From positions 1-24,830 of the forward strand of contig WKLE02004505.1 in NCBI GenBank assembly GCA_014885115.2: a stretch of 24,830 bases of DNA. The letters are read 5' to 3'. The DNA comes from Asterionellopsis glacialis. Lineage: Eukaryota; Bacillariophyta; Plagiogrammaphyceae; Rhaphoneidales; Asterionellopsidaceae. Under the pieces are notes generated by a model. That model saw nothing but the letters and a program-made list of their open reading frames with translations. It was not told the origin of the DNA and searched no databases. The first letter of the stretch is position 1; each line of letters begins with the position of its first letter. Positions 1 to 9,487 of the stretch are shown here, piece by piece. Both the position numbers and the translations under genes were made by a program.

Positions 1-391
1 GAATGACAGACCAAAATTAAGCAAAAATATTAGCCAAAAAATTAGACTGACAGAACGGGTCTTAAATTTCTCGCGAAACTTTCTTTTCTCTCGTTGAACC
101 TTTCGGTAAAGATAGGAAATATCCTTAACTCTACTTCTTGAAGGATAATAGTCCACTCCCAAAGTATCTAGCTACTTGTGGTAAAGGGTTAAAAGACAGA
201 AGACGGACGGTATGCATAGTATCTTTGTTTTGTATCATGTTTTTATTATACCTGGTACTCGTAGATGTGCTCTTGTGGCGCAAAAAGATGTCCATAAAAA
301 ATGCGACCAAAAACGAAAGATATTCCTGTTGAAAAAAGAACAATCTTTTGCATCATCTTGCTGTTTCACTCATTTCTTGTTGGCCGACAAA
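1..391. other. 5' flank of the 6-phosphogluconolactonase gene
   Basis: No convincing gene. The lactonase reading frame stays open upstream to an ATG at 212, which would add 60 residues. That extension is Lys/Cys-rich, has no homology I recognise, and does not look like a plastid or mitochondrial presequence. I treat it as 5' UTR/promoter sequence. Confidence 0.5.
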
Positions 392-1338
392 ATGTTCGCT
401 GCACGCTTGACCACAGCGGCCTCCAAGGCAGATGTCCCAAGTGCATTGAACAATGCAATTGTTGACATTTGTGCCAACGCAATAAAGGAACGAGGAACCT
501 TCTCTATAGCTTTGAGTGGTGGATCTTTGCCAGCGTTTTTGTCCACAATCGGGACAGCATTCGAATCACAAAATGTTGACCCAAAATTCAATTCCTGGCA
601 CGTCATTTTGGCAGATGAACGCTGCGTGGTGTCATCAGACCCTGACTCGAATCTTGGTTCCCTTCAGAAAAACATGTTTGAATCTGTTCCAGTTCCGAAG
701 AATCAAATTTACGGTATAAACGAAGAGAAGCTCTCAGAGTCCACCAAATCCGTCGCCACCGACTATGAAATAGTTGTTCGTAACGTCTTAAAAAAGACAG
801 GAAACCAATTGGATCTTGCTGTTCTAGGTTTTGGGCCTGATGGTCACACATGCTCTCTCTTTCCTGGTAAGTGAGGCCCTTGATTGATAGATAGATGTTC
901 GATATTTTTAGAGGGCTGGTCAACAGCGTGAGGACCGGCTAGAAAACTATTTTGTATCAATTTTCAGTATTCCTCCTAATATTCCTAACTGTCCTAATCG
1001 CATATACAGGTCATGCACTACTCAATGAGAATGAGTTATGGGTTGCACCTATTGAAGATTCCCCCAAGCCTCCTCCAAAACGAATTACTTTGACATTCCC
1101 GGTACTCAATTCGAACACACGGCACATTATCTTCTGCGGTGCAGGAGGTTCCAAAGCTCCTATCTTGCAGGCAATTTTTTCCTCCGTGACAAAGAATGAC
1201 AAAGGATACCATGTTACCTTGGCGGAGCCTGCTCCGTATCCTTGCGGAATGGTGAAACCGAACTCGGAAGGAGTGCAAAATACATTGACTTATGTTGTCG
1301 ACGACGATGCTATGGAAGGAGTTTCTGTGACAGAATGA
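392..1338 (+). CDS. PGLS: 6-phosphogluconolactonase (2 exons)
   Basis: Hydrolyses 6-phosphoglucono-delta-lactone to 6-phosphogluconate, the second step of the oxidative pentose phosphate pathway. Exons are 392-866 and 1010-1338. The 143-nt intron (GTAAGT...ACAG) splits a Gly codon, and joining restores the family hallmark LGFGPDGHTCSLFPG (residues 145-159) followed by HALLNE. Other family blocks are ALSGGSLP (about 40-47), ADERCV (74-79) and, near the C-terminus, RHIIFCGAGGSKAPIL, which matches the conserved late helix of the family. The product is 267 aa, normal for a stand-alone lactonase. I chose the ATG at 392 because homology begins soon after it; an in-frame ATG at 212 is possible. No presequence is obvious, so the cytosol is the simplest location. 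It converges on the GluRS gene with 172 nt between stop codons. Confidence 0.93.
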
Positions 1339-1510
1339 CAAATAGCACAAGCGGGAAAACAATCAAAACTATAATCAGGTGTAACTAAAAACTTAGACTC
1401 TTACTAACAGATACCATTATTCTTAAATCGTGTAAGATTGTTACCATCGCCTTTATCAGTACTGAATACACCTCATAGGTCTGGACGAGTGACAATTCAA
1501 CAAAATAACT

Positions 1511-4415
1511 TTACTTTTTGGCAAGTTTGCTCGCCAATCCACCCATGGATTTAGTCCTACCATCTGGAACCATGTAAAGGCGAATTGGCTTATCGTTGTT
1601 GACGTAAGGGCGATCAACTCTGTAGTATCCACGGCGTTCCAATTGAATAATATCATGCTCCTGGAGTGTTTTCAGGGCTGGATCACCAATAACTTCGGAC
1701 GAAGCAAGGGTATTTGGGTTGATGTGATCTTTGAAGTCATCTCCCTCTTCCATTTTTTCTTTAGTGAGCAGGTTATCAAATTCAGTCAAAATACAGGGAG
1801 TTGTATTAGAGACATTAGCGACCCAACTGAGCTTCCTTTTGGCAGCTCTGACATCTCCATCAGGAACAAAGGTTCCCTCGAGACCACCGTCCACCTTGGT
1901 AATTTCTACAACACCTGTCCAGTTCCACGCAAAAAGATAAAAAAAGATATACATTAGAAATGATCATTGGCACAAGGTAAACAATTAATACATACAAGAT
2001 AAATCAGAAAACTCACCCCACCGGATTAGAACAATTTCTTCACCGATTTCCATTCCCTCTGCATCAATCGATTCGAGGATGACTTCTTTTGCAATACGGA
2101 CCACACGCTTTCCAAGAGTAGGGTCCTTAGGGTGGTAATCTGTAGACATGAATGCATAGTCACTTTCCTCGGGGCCATTTGTAACTACGAGCTTTACATG
2201 TTGCTCCTTATCGATGGCCATGAAACGTTTAGCTGTCTTGTCGATTTCTTTCTTGTTTTCAGCCCAAAATTTGTTCATTTCCATATTCACAATTCGACGG
2301 GATGCACCTTGCGAATACATAAAGTTGCGAAGTGCTAGAATATTCATACCACGACGAACAACACCTCGTACAGTGGGGAAACGAGGGTCATCCCATCCAG
2401 TCACATAACCGTTGTCGACAAACCAAGCGAGTTTACGCTTACTAAGTTCAGTGTTCATGAAGTTCATTCGAGCAAAGGCATGGATGCGAACTCTCCTCAA
2501 TCCTAACGCAGATTGAATCCACTGATATTGCTCATCACGGTCATTGTATTCCGTTGTACGGAGGGCATGTGTCACACCTTCAATAGAATCCACAATAGGA
2601 CATGCCAAATCGTACGTAGGATAAGCCTTGAACTTCGAACCCGAGCGATGATGAGGCGTATCATTGGCCCTGAACAAGACAGGATCTCTCATGGTACCAT
2701 TTACACTTTGCATATCAATTTTGGCACGCAGACACCACTTGGCACCCTCTTCACCACCATTGCACATGGTTTTGAACAATTTCATATTTTCATCTCGAGT
2801 TTGGTCGCGATGCTTAGAGTTTTGTCGGTTCATACGTTCTTCCTTCATTTGTTCTTGAGCTATATCATGTATACGTTACATCAAATACAATGAAAGAGAA
2901 ACGAAAAAGGTTGGACTCAAAAACAAGACAACCCAAAACAGCGCACCTCAAGATGTGCGGCCTTTTTTGTTCCACAAACAACACAACAATAAACTTACGT
3001 GTATCATCCATAAATGCCAAACCATTTTGAATCAAATATTCGGCATAACCACGAATAGTTTCAAAGTAATCGGATGTAAAGGTAATAACATCAGGTTTCA
3101 CTCCAAGTCTGCCCAAATCTTCTACAATGGATGCCTGGAATTCTTCCTTTTCCTTGGAAGGGTTGGTATCATCGAAACGAACAATGAGACGCCCCTTATA
3201 CCTACGAGCATAGTAATCGTTGAGCAATACAGCCTTGGCGTGACCAATATGCAAGTATCCTGAAGGTTCAGGAGGGAAACGTGTCACAACACGTCCAGAT
3301 GTAGCACCCTCTAGGAAATTCATACCCTCAGCAAGAGGCTCAAGCTCATCTTCACCATCAAAGGAGGCTTCGACGTTACCAGCAATCGCTACACAAATTT
3401 GAGTAGCTTCGCGGATAGCTGAAGAAGCAGCCATCATAGATATCCAACGACGGGCAGTATCAAAGGCTGCAGCTTGTCCCAAAGTTTTGTTCAGACTAGT
3501 GCCCTCCGATGGAAATCCAAGAGCTCCAAAGACAGCAATATCTGCCATAGATACAGTACATCCCACAAGGTACGTACTTTTTTGAAGAGCATGTTCCAAT
3601 GTCATTGAGACGGCACGGATGCGTTGGGACTCGTCTAATGCATAAAGAGATTTGGCATAGTCAACCCATGCATCAACGGCAGCTTGAGCACCAGGACTTG
3701 AACCTCCTAAAATATCCATCTTTCCAGATCTTCTGGCTACATATCTTGCCATAGCCATGTCACCTACTACGACTCCTCCACCCTCTAATCCGAGAGCTGT
3801 ATGACGACTTATATGATCACTGGTAATATCCAAATCCATAATAGTGTTGGTAAGAATGGCAACAGTGAGGGCCACAACAGGACGTTCATTGAGGGGGAGA
3901 TTGGGATTGATGGCAACTTGTAGAGGTTGAAGTTTACTAGTTGAACGAATAGGGGTACTTTTGTTGTTTGCAGCAACCGGAGGCTTTCCACCACCTGCTG
4001 ATTTTGCAGCTGCATCTCCTCCACCGGCACCTCCCGCTTTCATGGCCGCCTTTTTGGCCTTGGCTGCTGCCTTCTTCTCTGCCTTCTTTTTCGATCCAGC
4101 TGATTCCGGATCACCTCCTTTTTGATTCTTATTTTCTCCTCCAGAAGCTCCAGCAGCAGCTCCTCCTCCTCCAGCAGCAGCTGCCTTTTCAGCCTTAGCC
4201 TTTGCTTTCTTTTGCGCCTTCGTCAAAGGTTCTTCATAAGGTTTACCATCTACACCAATTCCATTGTTATTATCAGCATATTTCTTTTTGGCTTCCAACA
4301 ATGCTTTCACAGTCGCGGCAATGGCATCCTTGTCACCTCCTTCAGACTTTAAAGTCTTGACTTTCTCACCAAGAGCGTCTACTTCAGCTTTCAATTTTTC
4401 CAAATCGACAGCCAT
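1511..4415 (-). CDS. EARS1: Glutamyl-tRNA synthetase, eukaryotic cytosolic type (3 exons)
   Basis: Charges tRNA-Glu with glutamate for cytosolic translation. Exons on the minus strand are 4415-2999, 2859-2017 and 1914-1511. The introns are 139 nt (GTAAGT) and 102 nt (GTGAGT). The joins restore DDTPQEQMKEER at the first junction and IRWGVVEITK at the second, both as expected for the class I GluRS/GlnRS family. The product is 887 aa. Order: a WHEP-like helical hairpin (about 1-50), a Lys/Ala/Gly-rich linker (about 65-160), a GST-C-like domain (about 170-350), the catalytic core with HIGH at 389-392 and RFDDTNPSKEKEEF soon after, LSKRK (the KMSKS equivalent, about 611-615), then the beta-barrel anticodon-binding domain to the C-terminus. 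The LSKRK form and C-terminal domain mark the archaeal/eukaryotic type rather than an organellar bacterial one. The frame is open upstream to an ATG at 4550 (45 extra residues), but MAVDLEKLK at 4415 starts the WHEP domain. Confidence 0.93.
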
Positions 4416-4893
4416 GTTTGTTGTTCTGGGCCCTGAGTCCGGGGTTATGATGTATTGTTTTATTGTTATGTTTGAACAAACCTGTCCTGCTGCTGCTCCT
4501 GCTTTTCGAGCTTGTTGTCTCTCCTGTCGTGCTTCGTGTGCTTCAATCACAGCCGTACAATTTTTCTTTTTAGTCGGAAGTTATTAACCTTAACTCTAGA
4601 AAATATAGACCGATGAGAATAGAACAAGCCAAGATCCAAGATGTATCTTCCCATATGATGTCATTATGACGTAATATTTCTGTACTTTTCAATCTATGAG
4701 TCAGTACATAATGTCTAAAATCACTCACACAAAACCATGTCTTGACCCTTTCTTTCAATCAATGCTCTGGACAAGCTCACAGAGGGTGGAAGTGACAACA
4801 CCAGAACACTCGAGACGACAGCCAATAGAATAGACGGCACGGTACTTAAAGTACTACGACACGACAGATTTAATAACGCATTCGAGCTTCTTT
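4416..4893. other. Divergent promoter region between GluRS and the Msr fusion
   Basis: About 480 nt between two genes read outward. It holds the in-frame GluRS upstream extension (to 4550), a single TGACGTAA at 4667-4674, and the palindrome-like GTACTTAAAGTAC near 4850. I see no RNA gene. A GTTTGT...CTCAG pair (4481 to 4433, minus strand) could be a very short 5'-UTR intron of GluRS, but this is unproven. Confidence 0.4.
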
Positions 4894-5073
4894 ATGCGTA
4901 TGATAAAGATAATGAGAATAGCAAAAGTTCTTACCGTGCTGCCATTATCGGCCCTTTGGGCAATCCTCCTTCTCATCTTATTGAATAGCAGATTGGGCGT
5001 TGATTCCTTTAGTATACAACAAATGTTATCCTCATTTTCAACAAACATCATCATCACTATTTTTTCAACGTAG
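4894..5073 (+). CDS. Upstream ORF encoding a signal-peptide-like sequence (possible missing 5' exon of the Msr fusion)
   Basis: A 59-codon ATG ORF. Its product begins with three Met and basic residues, then a strong hydrophobic core (VLTVLPLSALWAILLLILL), then NSRLGVDSFS. This has the form of a secretory signal peptide followed by a diatom-style Ser-Phe cleavage site like those of plastid precursors. It ends at TAG 5071-5073 and overlaps the start of the Msr frame in a different reading frame. A shift of +1 (modulo 3) would fuse it to the Msr protein. A 49- or 55-nt intron from 5025 (GTTATC) to 5073 or 5079 (TTTTTTCAACGTAG or ...CCGTAG) would do this, but it is short and its donor is poor. 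It could also be a real uORF, or an assembly indel could separate the frames. Treat as an unresolved 5' exon. Confidence 0.4.
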   Translation: MRMIKIMRIAKVLTVLPLSALWAILLLILLNSRLGVDSFSIQQMLSSFSTNIIITIFST

Positions 5074-5095
5074 CCGTAGCGACAATCATCACTTT

Positions 5096-7129
5096 ATGAA
5101 TGAGGATCCTAAACGACGACAGCAGCAAAAACCAAAATTCGAGCATTCTTCCTTCTCATTCATGTCTCCTCCTCCTTACTGCCGACGTCATCATTCTCAA
5201 CAATATGGAATACAAAATAGTCATCCGAATCAACAACAACAAGAGCAAACTGAAGTGGTACCTCCTATTGCGTCTATAGTTGGTTTTATTTCACAAGTAG
5301 AACGAGATGATCTTGTGAATGCATTGCATCGTATTGGTTATCCAATTGTATATTTAGAACAAGATGAACAACTGGTATCATCATCATCATCATCATCATC
5401 CGACAATTCAATATCATCGTTTGGAGAACAAGATTTGGTTTCCATCTCTCGAAAAGATAATTTTTACAGATATTCCTATTCGAAAGCTACTGGAATGTTA
5501 AAATTGTTAGACAACAATAATCAGTACGAACAATTGGCATCGCCAGTAGTAGTATTTGACCCACCACGTTGGGTACCATTAGTGAGAGACGAAGAAAATA
5601 TATTAGTAGCAAATGGATGGTCATTTCTAGATCCAGATGAATCTGAACCTAATTCAGCATTTGATATTGATGCTGCAAATCAAGAAGGATTGTATATACC
5701 AAAATGGGGAATTCAACAAGAAGAAGGAGAACAATTACATGAACAAAACGCACTGCTATCTGAAATTGGTTATGATATTCGTCGTCTATCTTCAAATGAA
5801 GTTTTAGAACAAGCCGATACGTTACTGGCATCATCATCGTCATCATCATCAACAACAACAAAGTCTGTACTTTTGGAGGGTGCAACAGATACACCCAATA
5901 TTAAAATCACACATAATGGATATGATTTTTCAGGACCAGCAGGCCAATCAGACCTGCGACCTGGTGTATTCATTTGTGCTATTGGTGGATTGCCATTGTT
6001 TACAACAAATGATTTATCACCAACAACTGCATCCTCGGGTTGGTTATCTTTCTCTTGTCCAATTTCAAAGGATCATGTGATCTTAGTTGAACCATCTAGT
6101 AGTAGTACAGATTCTAGAATTGAAGTACTTTGCGCAAAAAGTGGATGTCATTTAGGTCATTACTTTGGCAAAAGTGAAGGATATTGTATCAATGCAAGCG
6201 CACTGAATTTTATTCCATCATCATCACCAACCATAGCAATAAATGAAATTAAGGATAGCCGTGTTGAACAAGATGAGTTGCAATCTTTCAAATTGGTACC
6301 CCCCATATCATGGCGTCTGTTGGAAGCACAAAAGGATACGATACCATCTATACGGAATTTGTACAATACACTTCTTGATAAGCAACATAATAATCCTTCA
6401 ACAACAGCAATCCAAATGGAAGCCATAACATTTGGTGGTGGATGTTTTTGGCATGTCGAAAAGGCACTTCGACGATTACCGGGTGTTATTAATACATCTG
6501 TAGGGTATGCGGGGGGTACAACAACATTTCCATCCTATGAAGATGTTTCTCAAAAGAAGAAGAATCCATCAACAGGACACGCGGAAGTTGTACAAGTCGT
6601 ATTCGATTCGAATACCTTGAAACCACAAATTTTAATTGATTGTTTCCTTGCTATGCATGATCCAACAAAGGTTCGAGCTTTAGGGAAACATGCACAGGGT
6701 ACAGGACAATATCGTTCATGTATCTTTGTGACTAATGACAAAATGGAAATCATAGTTAATGAAGCTTTAAAGGAATGTAGTAATCAACTTCAAAAAGTTC
6801 TTTCTACAGAGGTATATAATATGGGTGACAAGGAAAATGATAACTGCAGAAACAATAACAAGCTTAGTGATGGTGACTTGGCGAAACAAAGGGATAATAA
6901 CAACGGTAATGATCAATGGTTTTGGATTGCCGAAGAAAGACACCAAAGACATAGTGAACGGACATGGAAACCACAAGGTGCGGATAAGGAAATTTCAACC
7001 TTGATGGTATCAGATTGGCTTTTAAAATATGCTAGACGAAGCCAAAGCATTTGGGGATCATCACAAACTATCCAAGTCAATGATTCATCAGATTTTGAAG
7101 ATGATGGGATGGCACGAATGATGATATAG
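5096..7129 (+). CDS. Methionine sulfoxide reductase fusion, MsrB-like then MsrA
   Basis: Repairs oxidised methionine: MsrA acts on Met-S-sulfoxide, MsrB on Met-R-sulfoxide, both normally regenerated by thioredoxin. From the ATG at 5096 the product is 677 aa without introns. The N-terminal part (about 1-270) is Gln/Ser-rich with a short structured stretch I do not recognise. The MsrB-like domain (about 270-375) shows RPGVFICAIGGLPLF, GWLSF, CAKSGCHLGHYF and GYCINASAL; the resolving-type catalytic Cys is C364. The MsrA domain (about 440-640) shows TFGGGCFWHVE with catalytic C450, HDPT, GTGQYRS and AEERHQRH. In MsrB the two CxxC zinc pairs are not intact (CAIGG; CAKSGC). An Asn/Asp/Lys-rich insert lies late in MsrA, before FWIAEERHQ. 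The frame is open back to 4985 without an ATG, so the true N-terminus may come from the upstream signal-peptide ORF. It converges on the ankyrin gene (159 nt). Confidence 0.88.
   Translation: MNEDPKRRQQQKPKFEHSSFSFMSPPPYCRRHHSQQYGIQNSHPNQQQQEQTEVVPPIASIVGFISQVERDDLVNALHRIGYPIVYLEQDEQLVSSSSSSSSDNSISSFGEQDLVSISRKDNFYRYSYSKATGMLKLLDNNNQYEQLASPVVVFDPPRWVPLVRDEENILVANGWSFLDPDESEPNSAFDIDAANQEGLYIPKWGIQQEEGEQLHEQNALLSEIGYDIRRLSSNEVLEQADTLLASSSSSSSTTTKSVLLEGATDTPNIKITHNGYDFSGPAGQSDLRPGVFICAIGGLPLFTTNDLSPTTASSGWLSFSCPISKDHVILVEPSSSSTDSRIEVLCAKSGCHLGHYFGKSEGYCINASALNFIPSSSPTIAINEIKDSRVEQDELQSFKLVPPISWRLLEAQKDTIPSIRNLYNTLLDKQHNNPSTTAIQMEAITFGGGCFWHVEKALRRLPGVINTSVGYAGGTTTFPSYEDVSQKKKNPSTGHAEVVQVVFDSNTLKPQILIDCFLAMHDPTKVRALGKHAQGTGQYRSCIFVTNDKMEIIVNEALKECSNQLQKVLSTEVYNMGDKENDNCRNNNKLSDGDLAKQRDNNNGNDQWFWIAEERHQRHSERTWKPQGADKEISTLMVSDWLLKYARRSQSIWGSSQTIQVNDSSDFEDDGMARMMI
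5378..5401 (+). repeat. TCA trinucleotide microsatellite encoding Ser8
   Basis: Seven TCA units plus TCC in frame in the N-terminal region of the Msr fusion, giving eight serines. A second interrupted TCA/TCG tract lies at about 5829-5850. Both sit in low-complexity segments outside the catalytic domains, so length variation there should be tolerated. Confidence 0.85.
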
Positions 7130-7288
7130 TAAAAGTCTAAGACTCTTCATATTACAGTCTGCCAAGAATAGGAATCTCAATCAATTTATTATTAATTTTC
7201 GTTTACTCTGTTTCCTAGTTGATGCTCTTGCATTGCTCCCTTTCTCTTTTTCAAAAAATATTAAGAGATTTTTTATTGCTCGCATGTC

Positions 7289-8512
7289 TCATGCTGATGT
7301 TGGTGAATGTTGCTCAAGCATGGAAATAATATCTTGTTTATCATTAGCTTTGGCAGCATCTAACGCAGTCTTGCCTCTATCATCTTTTATAGAAATATCA
7401 ATAGTAGGATGTGATAACAAGTATCTTACCATATCAACCTTGCCTGATCGTGCAGCAAAGTGTAATACTGTCATACCCTGTCGACCCTGAACATTAGGTG
7501 ACATGTTTAATTTTTCAATCAGAAATGATACAAATTGTTGCAAACCACGTCGTCCTGCGTCTAATAATATTTGTGCATCATTTAACTCTGCTCCATGTTT
7601 ACGAAGTAATATTGCTGCTTTCTCCAAAGCCTCCATTCGGTGACGATGACCTTCAATGTCATTGCTACTGCTATTGAAGGCATCCTTTAGTGCCAAGCAT
7701 AATTGTTTCAAGGGTGTTGTTATTCCTGCATTATTCGAATTATTGGCACATTCCTCGTGTTTGGTACTAATCTCATCATTGATACTTGACCCGTCAGGTT
7801 TGGCTCCATGGTCAAGCAATACTTTTAAAGCTTCAATGTTGTCATCAATACTTGTTGCCATCGTACCATCCTTGTCAATATTGTGTTCTGCGTTGTCGTC
7901 GTCGTCACCTGCAAGTTCATCACAAATATAGGTAAGTGCTGTCTTACCCAAATGCTTGGCGTGGACTAAAGTTTCATCTTGTTCTAATAAAGATTGAATT
8001 TCAGTTGCATTACGGCTTTTGAATATAGGAGGTTTTTCGGGTGTTAAACATTCTAACCAATCACCCATAAAATGCGGTCCATCATCCATTACGATATAAT
8101 CTAGAGGGATGCGTCCTGACATATCTTGCTTACCAGGATTAGCACCTCCTTGTAACAAGGCTTGGATACATGCCAATTTAGAATCAGGTGTACCCTTGGA
8201 TGCGCATTGCACTAAACAATGCAATGGAGTTGCACCTGTCATACGATTAGCTGCATTGCAGTCTGCACCATACTCAATCAAAACGTCCAATGCCTCAATA
8301 TGACCCCATAATGCTGCAATGTGTAATGCTGTTTGACCTACAGCATTCGAATGAGTTACAGGCACACCCTGACTTTCTACCATATCACGAATATCTTCTG
8401 GTAAATTTTTTTGTGCAGCTATTAAAATACGATCCCAAGCTGGATCGGAGTAGGGCATACGGCCATTCATCATGTTGTTGTGCGTGTCGTGATCTTCTCT
8501 AAATCTTTTCAA
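7289..8512 (-). CDS. Ankyrin-repeat protein, 407 aa
   Basis: A single-exon gene from the ATG at 8512. Two ankyrin blocks are clear. The N-terminal block (about 58-150) includes GQTALHIAALWGHIEALDVL, GADCNAANRMTGATPLHCL and GRIPLDYIV. The C-terminal block (about 344-402) includes MTVLHFAARSGKVDMVRYLL and RGKTALDAAKANDKQDII. Between them are degenerate repeats (GKTALTYICDEL; ALKVLLDHGAKPD) and an Asp/Asn/Ser-rich loop. There is no signal peptide, membrane segment or enzymatic domain, so a cytosolic or nuclear protein-binding scaffold is the most that can be inferred. Its target is unknown. Codon use matches the Msr neighbour. It converges with the Msr fusion and diverges from the DUF2358-like gene across a repeat-rich spacer. 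Confidence 0.88.
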   Translation of the reverse strand: MKRFREDHDTHNNMMNGRMPYSDPAWDRILIAAQKNLPEDIRDMVESQGVPVTHSNAVGQTALHIAALWGHIEALDVLIEYGADCNAANRMTGATPLHCLVQCASKGTPDSKLACIQALLQGGANPGKQDMSGRIPLDYIVMDDGPHFMGDWLECLTPEKPPIFKSRNATEIQSLLEQDETLVHAKHLGKTALTYICDELAGDDDDNAEHNIDKDGTMATSIDDNIEALKVLLDHGAKPDGSSINDEISTKHEECANNSNNAGITTPLKQLCLALKDAFNSSSNDIEGHRHRMEALEKAAILLRKHGAELNDAQILLDAGRRGLQQFVSFLIEKLNMSPNVQGRQGMTVLHFAARSGKVDMVRYLLSHPTIDISIKDDRGKTALDAAKANDKQDIISMLEQHSPTSA

Positions 8513-9487
8513 TTATTGCTGTAATTGCTCTTTTAAGTTCCAACACGTCTGTCCTGATAATAGTCGTAATGTATCTAAAATAGTAGTGGTGAATGAAAAG
8601 CAAAAGCAGTTCCCGGGTCGGAGAGGTGTTGGTGGACCTTGTTGTGGATCCAAAATTTGGAGACGGCTGTTGCTCTTCTTCTTCTTTCGGTCGCTCCATG
8701 CATGAACTTGCGGTTGTCATTATTTTGATTTTCGTCGCCTGTCGAAATGTGCACTTTTTCTTGAGTTGTACCTTACCCTACCTGGTAGTCTTCCGTGGAG
8801 TGTACCTGTACCGGGTACAGGTACCATTGTGTTTGTGTGTGCATACGAAGATTTGGTCCGGGAAACGATTCTTACCATGCATCCAGTAGGTCCTGGACAA
8901 TTCCCTAAATGTGTTTGGATTGTACGAAGATATGGAGATAGAGGGAAACGATAATGCATGAAAATACACGAAACTGAATCTTTTCATACGTAGGGGTACC
9001 AGGTACACATATTTTGTACCCGTAGGTCCTACCTTGGTACGAGTATTAATACATGTACTTCTAAAATGGATGGGACTAACCTAATCATTGTCTGGGCAAC
9101 AGCAACGGTCAAGTATTGCTCACTGTGCAGGTACTGTACCGGTACCTGGTATTAATACCTGTACAGTAGGTCCTACCAGGTACCTGCTTCGCTGGTAATA
9201 AATAGTAAGTACCTTGTACCTGGTAGGCAGGATTTCTTGTCTTTTCTACGTCTACAACAGCATAAGATTTGAAAATGAGAATATGCCGAGGGGAACAAAA
9301 GTTTCTTAAAACACAGACAAACTTACACAACAAAAGATATTTTCTCAAAGATGGTTGCGAAAGAGAGAAAACACGTACGATACAACGAACAAAACAAAAC
9401 AACAGGAGATTTCCAGAGAGGTTGCATCGGGCAGAGAGATAGATGACAGTCTTTATTCAGAAATCAAAAGGCAAAAGGAGCGCGACA
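8513..9487. other. Long divergent intergenic region, repeat-rich
   Basis: 975 nt between the starts of the ankyrin gene and the DUF2358-like gene. Short ORFs here have no coding character and run through the repeats. The middle (8768-9226) is a field of GTACC palindromes, listed separately. The last 150 nt before 9488 are A/G-rich, as expected of a 5' UTR. Confidence 0.6.
8768..9226. repeat. Dense cluster of GTACC/GGTACC palindromic motifs
   Basis: At least ten GTACC or GGTAC units occur in about 460 nt, many as nested palindromes: GTACCGGGTACAGGTACC near 8808-8825, GGGGTACCAGGTAC near 8994-9005, and GTACTGTACCGGTACC at 9131-9146. Other repeated elements are GTAGGTCCT (8886, 9022, 9166) and GTATTAATAC (9043 and 9149, the second inside the perfect 12-bp palindrome GGTATTAATACC). 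The spacing is irregular, so this is not a simple tandem satellite. The same vocabulary reappears at 24718-24778, which suggests a dispersed family. Confidence 0.75.

Noticed and set aside
4433..4481. Possible 49-nt intron in the GluRS 5' region (minus strand)
   Set aside because: It would break the frame of the upstream ATG at 4550 and does not affect the 4415 start; it could only be a 5'-UTR intron and there is no supporting evidence.
4667..4674. TGACGTAA, resembling the CO2/cAMP-responsive elements (TGACGT) described in diatom promoters
   Set aside because: A single six-base match in about 480 nt is expected by chance, and neither flanking gene is a known CO2-responsive gene.
8593..9008. 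Overlapping ORFs on both strands upstream of the ankyrin gene
   Set aside because: Their codons are made of the palindromic GTACC repeats, and the strands mirror each other.
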